Shown here: positions 32,908 to 42,487 of the stretch, one piece after another
How the letters are laid out: every line of letters begins with the position of its first letter
Position numbering within the stretch: the first letter of the stretch is position 1
Assembly (NCBI RefSeq): GCF_000376445.1
Contig: NZ_AQXI01000001.1
Location: 2,691,734 to 2,755,733, forward strand
Reading direction: 5' to 3'
DNA from: Haladaptatus paucihalophilus DX253
GTDB lineage: Archaea; Halobacteriota; Halobacteria; Halobacteriales; Haladaptataceae
Length of the DNA stretch: 64,000 nt
The notes under the pieces: generated by a model
What the model saw: the letters and a program-made list of their open reading frames with translations, nothing else
Database searches by the model: none
What the model was told of the DNA's origin: nothing
Program-made: the position numbers and the translations under genes

Positions 32908-34547
32908 TCCTCGTCGCGCAGTTCCGTCCGGCGAATCTTCCCGGTCACGGTTTTCGGGAGTTCGTCCACGAACTCGACCTCGCGGGGGTACTCGTGGGCG
33001 GACAGTTCCTCCTTGACGTGGGTCTGAATGTCCTCCGCGAGGTCGGGCGACGGCTCCGCGCTCGCGCTCGGGACGACGTATGCCTTCACGATGTTGCCCC
33101 GCTCGCGGTGGGACTTGGGCACCACGGCGGCCTCCGCGACTGCGGGGTGTTCGCCGAGCGAACTCTCGACCTCGAAGGGACCGATGCGGTAGCCCGAGGA
33201 GATTATCACGTCGTCGGCGCGGCCCTCGAACCAGACGTAGCCGTCCTCGTCGAGGTGGCCGAGGTCGCCGGAGAGATACCAATTGTTCACGAAACAGTCC
33301 GCCGTCTTCTCGGGCTTGTTCCAGTACTCGGCGAAGAAGCACGGATAATCCCCGCGCTGAGCGATTTCGCCGGTTTCGCCGGGGTCGAGGGGTTCGCCGC
33401 TTTCGGGGTCCACGACGGCGGCCTCGATGCCGGGGAGCGGTTTGCCCATGCTTCCCGGCCGAACCTCCATCGTCGGGTAGTTGTTGATTATCATGTTGCC
33501 CGTCTCGGTCTGACCGTAGGTGTCGTGGATGGTGACGCCGAGGGTCTCCTCGCCCCACTCGACCACGCCCGCGGATAGCGGTTCGCCGATGGAGAGCGCG
33601 TGGCGGAGGTCGAGGTCGGCGTCGTCCAGTACCGACTCGTTTTCCCGAAGCATCCGGTAGGCGGTCGGGACGCTGAACAGCACCGAGATGGGGTACTCGT
33701 CCAACAGGCCCGCCCACGTCTCGGGGTCGAACTCGCCCTCGTAGGTGAACAGCGTCGCACCCCAGAACCACGCGCCGAGCGTGTTGATGGGGCCGGTCAG
33801 CCATCCCAAGTCGCCGGTGGACCAGTAACAGTCGCCGGGTTGCAGGTCCACGGCGAAGCGTTGGGTCGCGGCGACACCGGCGACCCAGCGGTGTTTGTGG
33901 AGGACGCCTTTCGCCAGTCCCGTCGTTCCGCTCGTGTAGTACAGCAGCGCGTTGTCCTCGCCGCCCGTCTCGGCCGTCTCGTACTCTTTTTCCGCATCCT
34001 CCATCGCGGCGCGATAGCTGACGTCGCTGCGTCGAATCCCCGTCCCGTCGTCGCTGATGACGATGACGTGTTCGACCGAAGGGGCGTCTTCGAGCGCCTT
34101 CTCGATGGTGTCCCGGTTCGACGCCGTGGTGATGACCGCTTTCGCGTCGCAGTCGTCCAGTCGGTAGGCGATGCCGTCCGGGCCGAAGCGCTCGTTGACG
34201 CCGCCCCAGACGCCGCCCGCTTTGAGCGTCCCGATGAGCGCGACGTAGTGCTCCGGGATTCGCGGCAGGTAGGAGAACACCCGGTCGCCGGAGTCGATGC
34301 AGTCGGAGAGAACGTTCGCAAAGCGGTTGGACTCCTCGGCCAGTTCCCAGAAGGTGAGCGTTTCCCGCTCGCCGTTCTTGCCCGCGTAGTACAGCGCGAC
34401 TTTCCCACGGTCATCCGCGTGTCGGTCACAAACCTCGTGGGCGATGTTCAGTCGCTCGGGTGCATCCCAATCGGCTTCCGCGAAAATGTCGTCCCACTCG
34501 AACCTCTCTCGTTCACTGTCGTAATCGTGAAGATTGTGACCGTTCAT
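32904..34547 (-). CDS. AMP-forming acyl-CoA synthetase (medium-chain/acetate-type)
   Basis: This 547-residue ANL-superfamily ligase activates a carboxylic acid with ATP and transfers it to CoA. Motifs are the P-loop YYTSGTTGLAKGVLH near residue 205, the A5 motif DTYGQTETG near 355, the hinge YLSGDLGHLDEDGYVWFEGR near 430, RADDVIISSGYRI, and the adenylating Lys in PKTVTGKIRR near the end. It resembles medium-chain (ACSM-like) enzymes. An adjoining GTG at 34550 is an alternative start. It may supply acyl-CoA to pathways ending in the glyoxylate bypass encoded at 21-24 kb, but they are unlinked. Confidence 0.9.
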   Translation of the reverse strand: MNGHNLHDYDSERERFEWDDIFAEADWDAPERLNIAHEVCDRHADDRGKVALYYAGKNGERETLTFWELAEESNRFANVLSDCIDSGDRVFSYLPRIPEHYVALIGTLKAGGVWGGVNERFGPDGIAYRLDDCDAKAVITTASNRDTIEKALEDAPSVEHVIVISDDGTGIRRSDVSYRAAMEDAEKEYETAETGGEDNALLYYTSGTTGLAKGVLHKHRWVAGVAATQRFAVDLQPGDCYWSTGDLGWLTGPINTLGAWFWGATLFTYEGEFDPETWAGLLDEYPISVLFSVPTAYRMLRENESVLDDADLDLRHALSIGEPLSAGVVEWGEETLGVTIHDTYGQTETGNMIINNYPTMEVRPGSMGKPLPGIEAAVVDPESGEPLDPGETGEIAQRGDYPCFFAEYWNKPEKTADCFVNNWYLSGDLGHLDEDGYVWFEGRADDVIISSGYRIGPFEVESSLGEHPAVAEAAVVPKSHRERGNIVKAYVVPSASAEPSPDLAEDIQTHVKEELSAHEYPREVEFVDELPKTVTGKIRRTELRDED

Positions 34548-34728
34548 CACGGGGAACGTCGTAGACTGAACGTATAATTATTATCTAACGATGCAATCAC
34601 TTCCGGCTGCGGTTCGTTTCGAGGACACCAGTCGGCGAGCGGTCGCAGAACGGAGAGCCGCCCCGTCTAAAAATGGGTGAAAGCGAAACCAGAGATGGAA
34701 TGACGATACTGGTGGATAGCATACGTCG

Positions 34729-35166
34729 ATGGAGGACGACGAGCCCCTGCCGGATGTTTCGTCGGTGTCACCACCCAACGACCGTCGGAGCGACTCCCAT
34801 CGCTCTCCGCTCGTCGTCGATACCGCGGAGTCCCTCGCCCGTCTCTTTTCGGTGCTCGCGGACGCGGAACCCCGACACATCATCTACGTCCTCTTTCACC
34901 ACGACGAGACTACGATTGCGCTCCCGAGACTCGTGCGCTCGGTCGCCACGATTTCGGACGTAGACGACCGGACCCGACTGCGCGAACGGATGGTTCGAAT
35001 GCACCTCCCGCGACTCGGGTTCGTCGGAATCGTCGATTACGACCTCACCGGTGACCCTCACGTCTGGCTCTCCACGAACACGGACATCGTGGACAAGGAG
35101 CTGCTCTACGACGTCGTAAAGCGGAGTTACCGGTACGAGCGGAGAGGTGTCGAAGCCGAATCATAG
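34729..35166 (+). CDS. DUF7344-like winged-helix protein
   Basis: This 145-residue acidic protein has a winged-helix-like core (SLARLFSVLADAEPRHIIYVL, RLRERMVRMHLPRLGFVGIVDYD). The MHLPRLGFVGIVDYD segment corresponds to LHHTTLPMLEDVGVIEYD of the two other DUF7344 proteins in the window, though it is more divergent. DNA binding is plausible. It lies upstream of a PAS/GAF HTH-10 sensor on the same strand, separated by about 290 nt. Its stop overlaps the end of a small convergent reading frame. Confidence 0.65.
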   Translation: MEDDEPLPDVSSVSPPNDRRSDSHRSPLVVDTAESLARLFSVLADAEPRHIIYVLFHHDETTIALPRLVRSVATISDVDDRTRLRERMVRMHLPRLGFVGIVDYDLTGDPHVWLSTNTDIVDKELLYDVVKRSYRYERRGVEAES

Positions 35167-35322
35167 ATAACGGCCGTTCGAGTATCCGAAGACGGCTCGC
35201 GGCATCGCTCCCCATTCGACCGAACGGAGCGTCGAACCCGTTTCCGTCGCACCGAGCGTGTGCCCGTCGGCTTCGAGGACGAACTCAGCAACCGGACCCG
35301 CGACTTCGACGAACGTGTTCAT
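35161..35322 (-). CDS. Possible 53-residue protein
   Basis: The minus strand encodes 53 residues (MNTFVEVAGPVAEFVLEADG, a Thr-rich middle, ending VFGYSNGRYL). It begins at an ATG with no competing gene on the plus strand. Its stop overlaps the last six bases of the convergent winged-helix gene. Composition is haloarchaea-like (acidic, VxEVAG). No family is recognised. An AT-rich stretch at 35360-35385 could serve as its promoter. The sequence is short and evidence is limited to the intact frame and location. Confidence 0.4.
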   Translation of the reverse strand: MNTFVEVAGPVAEFVLEADGHTLGATETGSTLRSVEWGAMPRAVFGYSNGRYL

Positions 35323-35455
35323 GGAAGGTAACGGCAACCGACGTCCCAGTGTGTTCTACCCGTATATACAAGCGGTTTAAATACTCCATCCCCTGCCCAT
35401 CGTTCGGACGTCGGGCAAAAGCCTCTTACTCATCGACTGCGTGATTCTCCCAACC

Positions 35456-37972
35456 ATGACCGAACCGCTTTCGAACGAAAATCTCTCCACGCGGTCCTCG
35501 CTCGCCGAGACGGAAACCGAAGCGGAGACCGCCTTTTTCAAGCACATCGTCCGGGATGCGCTCGATGCGGTGGTGACGATTTCCGAGAACGGAACCATCG
35601 TATTCGCGAACGAGGTGGCGGGACGACTCTTCGGTTACGACCAAGACGAGTTGCTCGACGAGTCGATACGGAGTCTCTTCCCGGAGCGACATCAAGAGAC
35701 CTATCTCGACGAGTTTCGACGGCAGGTCGAGAACGCGGACTCGACGGTCGAACACAGCGGTCTCGAACGAACCGCAATCCGTCGAGACGGGGAGGAGTTT
35801 CCGGTTTCCTTTTCGCTCCGGGAACACCGGTATCACGACCGGCGACTGTTCACCGCCACGATTCGAGACATCTCCGAACGGAAACGACGGCAACGGGAAC
35901 TGGAAACCGTCACCGAAAAGTATCGAACGCTGGTCGATACCGCGCCCGATGCTATCTTTCTCGCCGACGCGGAAACGGGGACGATTCTGGAAGCGAACCG
36001 GGCGGCGTCCGAACTCCTCGACCGGCCGATAGAGGAGATCGAGGGGATGCACCAGTCCGAACTCCACCCCGAGGACGACCGCGACCGATACGAACGGCTG
36101 TTCGATCGACCGCGCGAAAGCGACGCGTCCGTTCCGGACAGCCACGGCCTTTCGGTGGTCGATTCGAACGGGAATCGCATCCCCGTGTCCATCAACTCGA
36201 ACTCGACCGAGCTGAACGGGCGACGAGTGGTTCAAGGCATCTTCCACGACATCAGCGACAGGAAGCGGCGCGAGGAGGCCCTGAACAGGTTACACGCGAC
36301 GACGCACGAGATGCTCGAAACGTCGTGCCCCGAAACCATCTGTCAACGTGCGGTGGAAACCGCGGCCGACGTGCTCGACCTGCCCGCGACGGGCATCTAC
36401 CTCCTTTCGGAGGACGACGACGTGCTCGAACCGGTCGTGATGACCGAACGGGTCGAGAACCTGTTCGACGGTGACGTTCCGACGTACACGTCCGACGATG
36501 ACCTCGCGTGGGACGTGTTCGAAACGAACGAACCGAGGGCCATCTCCGACTTCGATGCGACGCCCAGCGTGGCGGACCGGGACACGCCGGTTCGAAGCGG
36601 TATCATCGTTCCGCTCGGCGAACACGGAATCTTCATCACCGCGTCCACGACCCCCCGCGATTTCGACCGCATCGACTTCGACCTGATGCGGGTGCTGGCC
36701 ACCAACACCGAGACGGCCCTGACACGGGCCGAACGCGAGCGCGACATCGCCCGACAGCGCGACGAGTTGACGACGCTGAACCGCATCAACGCCATCGTTC
36801 GGGATATCAATCAAGCCCTCGTCGCCGCGCCGTCGCGCGAGGAGATCGAACGGACCGTCTGTGAACGGTTCGCGGATTCGAGCGTCTATCACGGTGCCCT
36901 CATCGCAACGCTCTCGTCGACCGAGGAGCGGTTGGTGGTTCAGACGGCCGCCGGTATCGACGACGACTATCTGGACCTGATTACGGAGTTAGGGCCCAAG
37001 TCGAAACGCGGGGGTGCCGGGACCGCCCTCCAAACGGGACAGTTCAACGTCGTCGAGGACGTGTCGTCCTTGTCGTCGTTGCCGCAGTCGTTCACATCCG
37101 CCGCCAACGAACGCGGGTACGGTTCCATCGCGTGTATTCCCATCAGTTACCGCGGAACCACCTACGGCGTGTTGGTCGTGTACGCGACCAAACTGACGTC
37201 GGTCAGCGAGCGCGAGCGGAGCGTGTTCAGCGAGTTGGGGGAAACCATCGGCCACGCCATCAACGCCGTCGAGAGCAAGAAACTCCTCTACTCCGACAGC
37301 GTTCTCGAACTCGAATTCTCGATCACGAACACGGGTTCGTTTTTCGTCGTCACGTCCGAGGAACTCGGCTGTTCGTTCGAACTCGATGGCGTCGTCCCTC
37401 GACGGGACGACGTGTATCTGTTTTACGTGACGTTGAGCGGGGCTCCCTCCGAGAAGGTCATCGAACGCGCGGACGAGTCACCCATGGTCGAACACGTCCG
37501 TGTCATCCAAGAGACCGGCGACGAAACCCTGTTGGAGGTGGCGCTTTGCGGAACCGAAACGTCCGCCCAAGCGCTCATCGAACGCGGTGCCTACGTCCAA
37601 CGTGGTTCGATAGAAGACGGAAAGGGAAGCATCGTCGTCGAAGTCCCGGCGAACACCCGCGTTCGTCCCTTCTTGGACGCCGTCGAGGAGGTGTACGAGG
37701 AGACGAGTCTGCTCTCGAAGCAGTCCCGCGACCGGCCGTTTCACTCGACCTCCGAGTTCTACCACGAACTGGGCGAGACGCTCACCGAACGACAGGCCGA
37801 AATCCTGCAAGCGGCGTATCTCGCGGGATACTTCGACTACCCCCGCGCGAGTTCGGGGGCGGAGCTGGCCGACACGCTGGATATCTCCTCGCCCACGTTT
37901 CACCAACACCTCCAAACGGCCGAGCGAAAACTCCTCTCGCTGCTGTTTTCGGAGCGTCCACGGATAGACTGA
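35456..37972 (+). CDS. PAS-PAS-GAF-GAF HTH-10 sensor-regulator (Bat-like)
   Basis: This 838-residue soluble protein combines sensing and DNA binding. PAS 1 is at about 20-145 (DALDAVVTISENGTIVFANE). PAS 2 is at about 155-275 (LVDTAPDAIFLADAETG), ending in the ISDRKRREE linker. Two GAF-like domains cover about 285-430 and 440-610 (RVLATNTETALTRAERE; YGSIACIPISYRGTTYGVL). A Bat-like module and the HTH-10 domain (LTERQAEILQAAYLAGYFDYPR, SPTFHQHLQTAERKLLSLLF) end the protein. There is no kinase or receiver domain and no membrane helix, so it is a one-component regulator of possibly redox or light-related signals. A DUF7344 gene follows. Confidence 0.9.
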   Translation: MTEPLSNENLSTRSSLAETETEAETAFFKHIVRDALDAVVTISENGTIVFANEVAGRLFGYDQDELLDESIRSLFPERHQETYLDEFRRQVENADSTVEHSGLERTAIRRDGEEFPVSFSLREHRYHDRRLFTATIRDISERKRRQRELETVTEKYRTLVDTAPDAIFLADAETGTILEANRAASELLDRPIEEIEGMHQSELHPEDDRDRYERLFDRPRESDASVPDSHGLSVVDSNGNRIPVSINSNSTELNGRRVVQGIFHDISDRKRREEALNRLHATTHEMLETSCPETICQRAVETAADVLDLPATGIYLLSEDDDVLEPVVMTERVENLFDGDVPTYTSDDDLAWDVFETNEPRAISDFDATPSVADRDTPVRSGIIVPLGEHGIFITASTTPRDFDRIDFDLMRVLATNTETALTRAERERDIARQRDELTTLNRINAIVRDINQALVAAPSREEIERTVCERFADSSVYHGALIATLSSTEERLVVQTAAGIDDDYLDLITELGPKSKRGGAGTALQTGQFNVVEDVSSLSSLPQSFTSAANERGYGSIACIPISYRGTTYGVLVVYATKLTSVSERERSVFSELGETIGHAINAVESKKLLYSDSVLELEFSITNTGSFFVVTSEELGCSFELDGVVPRRDDVYLFYVTLSGAPSEKVIERADESPMVEHVRVIQETGDETLLEVALCGTETSAQALIERGAYVQRGSIEDGKGSIVVEVPANTRVRPFLDAVEEVYEETSLLSKQSRDRPFHSTSEFYHELGETLTERQAEILQAAYLAGYFDYPRASSGAELADTLDISSPTFHQHLQTAERKLLSLLFSERPRID

Positions 37973-38029
37973 CCCCGATACCTCAGTACTGAGGCAAAGG
38001 ACTGGTGCCCCCGGAACGGATTGTAGGTG

Positions 38030-38434
38030 ATGATGAGCGACTCGGAGCAACCAAACGACACACATCTCGAAACGAGTCGACGACACCCGGAGGAGGAGAG
38101 TGACAGTTCGTTACCGCCGGGAACCGTGGAGCGAATCCTCTCGGATGCACAGCGGCGTGCTCTCTGCCAGTATCTCGTCGAATCGCCGCTTACGACGATG
38201 GACGAACTCATCGACTTGCTCGTTCAGCACGACGATTTCCGCGGTCGTGAGACGGCGCTGATTCGCCTCCACCACATTCACCTGCCGATGTTGGAAGATT
38301 GCGGTATTCTGACGTACGAAGCACGGAGCGAAACCGTCCGGTATTGGGGACACGAGGAACTCGAACGACGACTCGAACTGTGCCGCGACTCGGAGACGGA
38401 CGACGTGAACGACCATCCGAAAAGTCGGACGTGA
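38030..38434 (+). CDS. DUF7344-type winged-helix protein
   Basis: The protein has 134 residues from the second of three tandem possible starts (GTG 38027, ATG 38030, ATG 38033). The core reads DAQRRALCQYLVESPLTTMDE, then ALIRLHHIHLPMLEDCGIL and a beta-wing (YEARSETVRYW). It is a clear paralogue of the protein at 1881-2216. It sits 57 nt downstream of the PAS/GAF HTH-10 gene on the same strand, which suggests co-regulation. The acidic N-terminal 35 residues are probably disordered. Its role is likely gene regulation, not demonstrated. Confidence 0.8.
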   Translation: MMSDSEQPNDTHLETSRRHPEEESDSSLPPGTVERILSDAQRRALCQYLVESPLTTMDELIDLLVQHDDFRGRETALIRLHHIHLPMLEDCGILTYEARSETVRYWGHEELERRLELCRDSETDDVNDHPKSRT

Positions 38435-38656
38435 ACGTCGCCGACGAACGCGAGTAGCGATAGTGTATTTTCGGACAACCGACAAAGATTGCTGAGACGT
38501 TTCACTCATCGTCCACTCTCCCTGTACGCCTTCAACCGTTCGACACGTTTGCCGAGGAAAGGAGCGCTGTGAAGGCTCTGTTCACTCCGAAGCTACCATA
38601 TCAATTCGAATAACGACATACGTGAGAGTAGCGTGCCCTCTTTGGGGTGGATTGAA

Positions 38657-39823
38657 ATGTCAATGGAAGCGGTCGTGTACCAAGGACCGCACGACGTAGA
38701 CGTAGAAGAGGTAGATGAACCGGAGATAGAGCACCCGAACGATGTCGTCATCGACATCACCACGACGGCCATCTGCGGGTCGGACCTCCACATGTACGAG
38801 GGGCGAACCGACGCCGACCCCGGTATCGTCTTCGGGCACGAGAACATGGGAATCGTGGACGAGGTGGGCGACGGCGTGACGACGCTCGAGGAGGGTGACC
38901 GCGTCGTCCTTCCGTTCAACGTCGCCTGTGGCGTGTGTAAGAACTGTGAAAACGGCTATACCGGCTTCTGTCTGAACGTGAATCCCGGCTTCGCCGGGGG
39001 GGCGTACGGATACGTCGCCATGGGGCCGTACAAGGGCGGACAGGCCGAGAGACTCCGCGTGCCGTTCGCGGACTTCAACGCTCTCAAACTTCCGGAAGGG
39101 AGGGAACACGAGGATTCGTTCATCCTGCTCGCGGACATCTTCCCGACGGGATGGCACGGGACGGAACTGGCGAACCTTCAACCGGGCGAATCCGTCGCCA
39201 TCTTCGGTGCCGGACCGGTCGGACTGATGGCCGCCTACAGCGCCAAAATCAAGGGCGCGGCGGAGATTTACGTGGTCGATAGGGTCGACAGCCGACTCGA
39301 ACTCGCCGAGAAACACTGCGATGCGACGCCCATCAATTTCGAGGAGTCGGACCCGGTGGAGCAGATAAAGAGCATCCACGGCGGCGGCGTGGACAAGGGC
39401 GTCGATGCGGTCGGCTATCAAGCCATCGACCCGGAGACGGACGTGAGCGACGACGCCTACGACCCGGCGCGGGAGAACCCGGCCGTGGTCCTCAACCAAC
39501 TGATTCAGGTCGTCCGGGCGACCGGTCAACTCGGCGTCCCCGGACTGTACGTGCCCTCGGACCCCGGAGCGCCGGACGAGATGGCCGCACAGGGTCGCCT
39601 CGGCATCGACTTCGGGAAGTTCTTCGAGAAGGGGCTGAAGGTCGGCACCGGCCAGTGTAACGTCAAGGAGTACAACCGAGAACTCCGCGACCTGATAATT
39701 CAGGGGCGCGCCGACCCGAGTTTCGTCGTCTCACACCGCGTGGACCTCGAAGAAGCGCCCGAGATGTACGAGCGCTTCGACAACCGCGAGGAAGGCGTGA
39801 CGAAAGTGCTGCTCGAACCCTGA
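38657..39823 (+). CDS. Zinc-dependent alcohol/formaldehyde dehydrogenase (glutathione-independent type)
   Basis: This 388-residue MDR enzyme oxidises an alcohol or aldehyde with NAD. Catalytic zinc ligands are Cys40 (ICGSDLHMYEGR), His61 and Glu62 (FGHENMG). The structural zinc site is Cys91, 94, 97 and 105. The Rossmann motif is GAGPVGLMAAY near residue 190. The overall length and the insertion AIDPETDVSDDAYD around residue 265 match glutathione-independent formaldehyde dehydrogenases such as the Pseudomonas enzyme. It is monocistronic. Two close Met codons (38657, 38663) make the start uncertain by two residues. Confidence 0.9.
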   Translation: MSMEAVVYQGPHDVDVEEVDEPEIEHPNDVVIDITTTAICGSDLHMYEGRTDADPGIVFGHENMGIVDEVGDGVTTLEEGDRVVLPFNVACGVCKNCENGYTGFCLNVNPGFAGGAYGYVAMGPYKGGQAERLRVPFADFNALKLPEGREHEDSFILLADIFPTGWHGTELANLQPGESVAIFGAGPVGLMAAYSAKIKGAAEIYVVDRVDSRLELAEKHCDATPINFEESDPVEQIKSIHGGGVDKGVDAVGYQAIDPETDVSDDAYDPARENPAVVLNQLIQVVRATGQLGVPGLYVPSDPGAPDEMAAQGRLGIDFGKFFEKGLKVGTGQCNVKEYNRELRDLIIQGRADPSFVVSHRVDLEEAPEMYERFDNREEGVTKVLLEP

Positions 39824-39984
39824 GTCGAAGCCACGACCAACTCTTTTTGTGTCGATACCCGTCGAACGACGACATCGGTCCGACGTGACGAGCGACTGGT
39901 ATGCGAAAAAGTAATAAATACCTTTCTGAGTATGAGCACGGGTTAATGCGTGTCCGCCCCCTCCGTTTAAACGGTGGTGAGCAC

Positions 39985-40242
39985 ATGGAAATGCGGGGGA
40001 GACGGAGCGCGCGCCGGGACGAGCGTCAGCGGCAGTTGCGCCAGATAGCTCGACTACAGCGTCAGCTGAACGAACAACGCCGGAAGATAGACGAACTGGA
40101 GCGTATCCGGGATACGGTCCTGCGTACCTCGTCGGGGTCGGCCACGTACGAGGGAACCTGCGCGGAGTGCGGTATCGGCGTCATCGTTCGGGAGCACGAC
40201 ACGCTTCGGTGTTCCTCGTGTGGCTTTCGGTGCCACCTCTGA
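39985..40242 (+). CDS. Coiled-coil zinc-ribbon small protein
   Basis: The protein has 85 residues from MEMRGRRSARRDERQ. A basic helix or coiled coil (QLRQIARLQRQLNEQRRKIDELERI) at about residues 15-40 is followed by a zinc ribbon with CxxC pairs (TCAECGIGV and RCSSCGFRCHL). A GGTGGTGAG purine-rich sequence 5-13 nt before this ATG resembles a ribosome-binding site, favouring it over the Met codons at 39901 and 39946. No family is recognised. It could bind nucleic acid. It is convergent with the DUF6360-like gene, one base apart. Confidence 0.6.
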   Translation: MEMRGRRSARRDERQRQLRQIARLQRQLNEQRRKIDELERIRDTVLRTSSGSATYEGTCAECGIGVIVREHDTLRCSSCGFRCHL

Positions 40243-40243
40243 C

Positions 40244-40522
40244 CTACTCCGCGTCCTCGACTTTTTCCGCGTATCGCTCCAGTTCGCCCGCGAGCGTTCG
40301 CGCCTCGTCGGGCGACAGCGACACGGTTTCTGCGTGCGCGGGGAGGTTGTCGAGGGAGGTGTTGTCCAGTTCGAGTTGGAGCAACACCTCGTCGGGGTCG
40401 TTTCGCGGCGTTTTGACGTTCAGTACGGCCATCGCCTCGTCCGTCCAGCCGTGGCCCTCCGCCACGGCGTTCAGCAGGTCGAAGGTCGTGTAGGCCGTCA
40501 CCGAGAGCACGCGGTCGGCCAT
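40244..40522 (-). CDS. DUF6360-like small protein
   Basis: This 92-residue acidic protein has beta strands (VLSVTAYTTFDLL, VLLQLELDNTSLDNL) and a C-terminal helix (SPDEARTLAGELERYAEKVEDAE). It fits the haloarchaeal DUF6360 family, which I recall being near assimilatory reductases. The assignment is tentative. The 80-nt gap to the reductase gene on the same strand suggests co-transcription after it. It could be a small partner of that enzyme. Function unknown. Confidence 0.6.
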   Translation of the reverse strand: MADRVLSVTAYTTFDLLNAVAEGHGWTDEAMAVLNVKTPRNDPDEVLLQLELDNTSLDNLPAHAETVSLSPDEARTLAGELERYAEKVEDAE

Positions 40523-40602
40523 CTCAGTCGCCCCCGGAAACAGCGCGAGACGGTCGCCTTCGGCGCTGCGACTCGCTGGCTTCCGGGACTCCTTCGCTGC
40601 AC

Positions 40603-42381
40603 TCAGTCATCGCCGGAAATCGCGTCCACCGGACTGTTCGGGGCCGGACTCGACTCCATGTCGTCGTCCTCGGCGTACGGATACCACGTCTTCTTCGTGT
40701 TGTGCATGTACGGGTCCTCGTAGCTGGTTTCTTCCGGGCTGGCGAGGGTTTCGAGTTCGTCGGCGTGGAGCGAGTTCACGAACTCGCGGAACGTCTGGCC
40801 GTCCTCGCGTCGGGCCGCGAAGCCCTCGACGAGGTTCCGAATCGCGCCGGGAACCTCGTCCACGGCGATGCGCTCCTGTATCCACGTCGCAAAGCTCGGG
40901 TCCTTTCCGAGGCCGCCGCCGACGCCGATGTCGAGCGCCTCGACGGTTTCGCCGTCCTTTCTCGTCTTCATGCCGCGGAGGCTGATGTCGGCGATTTGGG
41001 GTTGCGCACAGGACGCGGTACATCCCGAGAGGTGGATGTGGAAGTTCGACACGTCCTCCGGAAGCTCGACGTTCTCCTTGAGCCAGCGCGAGAGGCGCAC
41101 TTGGCGGTTCTTCGTCTCCACGATGGAGAGCGAACAGAACTCCGTCCCGGTGCAGGCGATGGAGCCGCGCTGGAACGGGTGCGGGTCCGGGCTGTAGCGC
41201 TCCAAGACGGGTTCGTCGAGCATGGCGTCGAGCCGCTCTTCCGGCACGTCCATCAGGATGATGTTCTGGCGCTGGGTGAGCCGCGCCTCGCCGGAGCCGT
41301 ACTTCTCGGCGACATCGGCAATCTCTATCATCTCTTCCGCGCCGACGCGGCCGACGAGGACGTTCAGGCCGACGTAGTAGTTGCCGTTGGGTTGCTCGTG
41401 GACGCCAACGTGGTCCGCGTGGCCGTGGTCGTCCGGGACGCCAGCGTTGTACGAGTACTCCTCGCGGAGGTCCTCGCCCGCCGTCTTGAGGTAGAAGTCC
41501 ACGTACTCCTCCTGCAGCGTCTCGCGGACCTTCTCCGGCCCCCACTCGTCCACGAGGAACTTGATGCGGGCGCGGCGACGGTTGTCGCGGTTGCCGTAGT
41601 CGCGGAACAGCCCCGAGAGGCCGCCGAGAATCGGCGTAACTTCGTCGGGTTCGGCGAACACGTCGATGTCGCGGGCGAAGCGCGGTTCGCGGCCCGCCAG
41701 TCCGCCGCCGAGGCGGATGTTGAACCCGCGGACGGTTTCGCCGTCGATGTTTTTCTCCGCGGGTTCGATACCCACGTCGTTGATGTCGCCCTGTCCGCAG
41801 CCCTCGCGGCACCCCGTCACCGACACCTTCCACTTCCGCGGCAGGTTGGCGTACTCCGGGTTGCCCTTGAAGTTCTCGTTGAGGTCCTTGACGACGGGAA
41901 GCGCGTCCACGAACTCGCGTTTGTCCTTCCCGGCGACCGGACAGCCGACGATGTTCCGCCACGAGTCACCGCAGGCCTGTTTCGTGGAGAGGCCCGCCTC
42001 GTCCAAACGGTCCCAAATCTTCGGCACGTCCTCGATGTTTATCCAGTGCAGTTGGACCGCCTGCCGCGTCGTCACGTCGGCGTAGCCGTTGCCGAACTCG
42101 GGGTTCGCGGCCGGACCGGTGGCGAAGTCGCGGGCGATTTCGCCGATGACTCGCAGTTGTCCGGGTTCGAGCACGCCGCTCGGCGGCCCGATGCGCATCA
42201 TGAAGTAGCTCTCTTGGCCGTCGCGCTGGTGGTACAGCCCCCACCATTTGAACCGCTCGAACCACGCGTCGTGTTCGTCCTCCGGGATGGCCTCCCAGCC
42301 CTCCTCGGCGAATCGACGCATGTGGTCCTTGATCTCTTCCCCATAGATATCATCCTTCCATTTCTCTACGTCGGTCGGCAT
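40603..42381 (-). CDS. Siroheme-dependent nitrite/sulfite reductase (ferredoxin type)
   Basis: This 592-residue enzyme performs a six-electron reduction of nitrite to ammonia or sulfite to sulfide using siroheme and a [4Fe-4S] cluster. The cluster-binding pattern is CTGTEFC followed about 40 residues later by CTASC. Two ferredoxin-like half-domains are visible (RIGPPSG..LRVIGEIA and YVGLNVLVG..MIEIADVA). The siroheme-synthesis genes 1-6 kb upstream support this. Nitrite versus sulfite cannot be decided from sequence alone. The ATG at 42381 is used. The longer frame from 42702 overlaps unrelated sequence. Confidence 0.92.
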   Translation of the reverse strand: MPTDVEKWKDDIYGEEIKDHMRRFAEEGWEAIPEDEHDAWFERFKWWGLYHQRDGQESYFMMRIGPPSGVLEPGQLRVIGEIARDFATGPAANPEFGNGYADVTTRQAVQLHWINIEDVPKIWDRLDEAGLSTKQACGDSWRNIVGCPVAGKDKREFVDALPVVKDLNENFKGNPEYANLPRKWKVSVTGCREGCGQGDINDVGIEPAEKNIDGETVRGFNIRLGGGLAGREPRFARDIDVFAEPDEVTPILGGLSGLFRDYGNRDNRRRARIKFLVDEWGPEKVRETLQEEYVDFYLKTAGEDLREEYSYNAGVPDDHGHADHVGVHEQPNGNYYVGLNVLVGRVGAEEMIEIADVAEKYGSGEARLTQRQNIILMDVPEERLDAMLDEPVLERYSPDPHPFQRGSIACTGTEFCSLSIVETKNRQVRLSRWLKENVELPEDVSNFHIHLSGCTASCAQPQIADISLRGMKTRKDGETVEALDIGVGGGLGKDPSFATWIQERIAVDEVPGAIRNLVEGFAARREDGQTFREFVNSLHADELETLASPEETSYEDPYMHNTKKTWYPYAEDDDMESSPAPNSPVDAISGDD

Positions 42382-42487
42382 GGGAATCGCTACAGCACAC
42401 ACGCCTAAACACCCCATCTCCGCGTCAATGTCCGCCGGGGGTCGGAAAAAGCGGCAAGTATCGCGGGAACATGGTAGCGACCCCTCC

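Noticed and set aside
40702-42408. Long plus-strand frame opposite the siroheme reductase
   Set aside because: It is an antisense shadow. The minus strand shows complete cluster-binding cysteines and the expected enzyme length.
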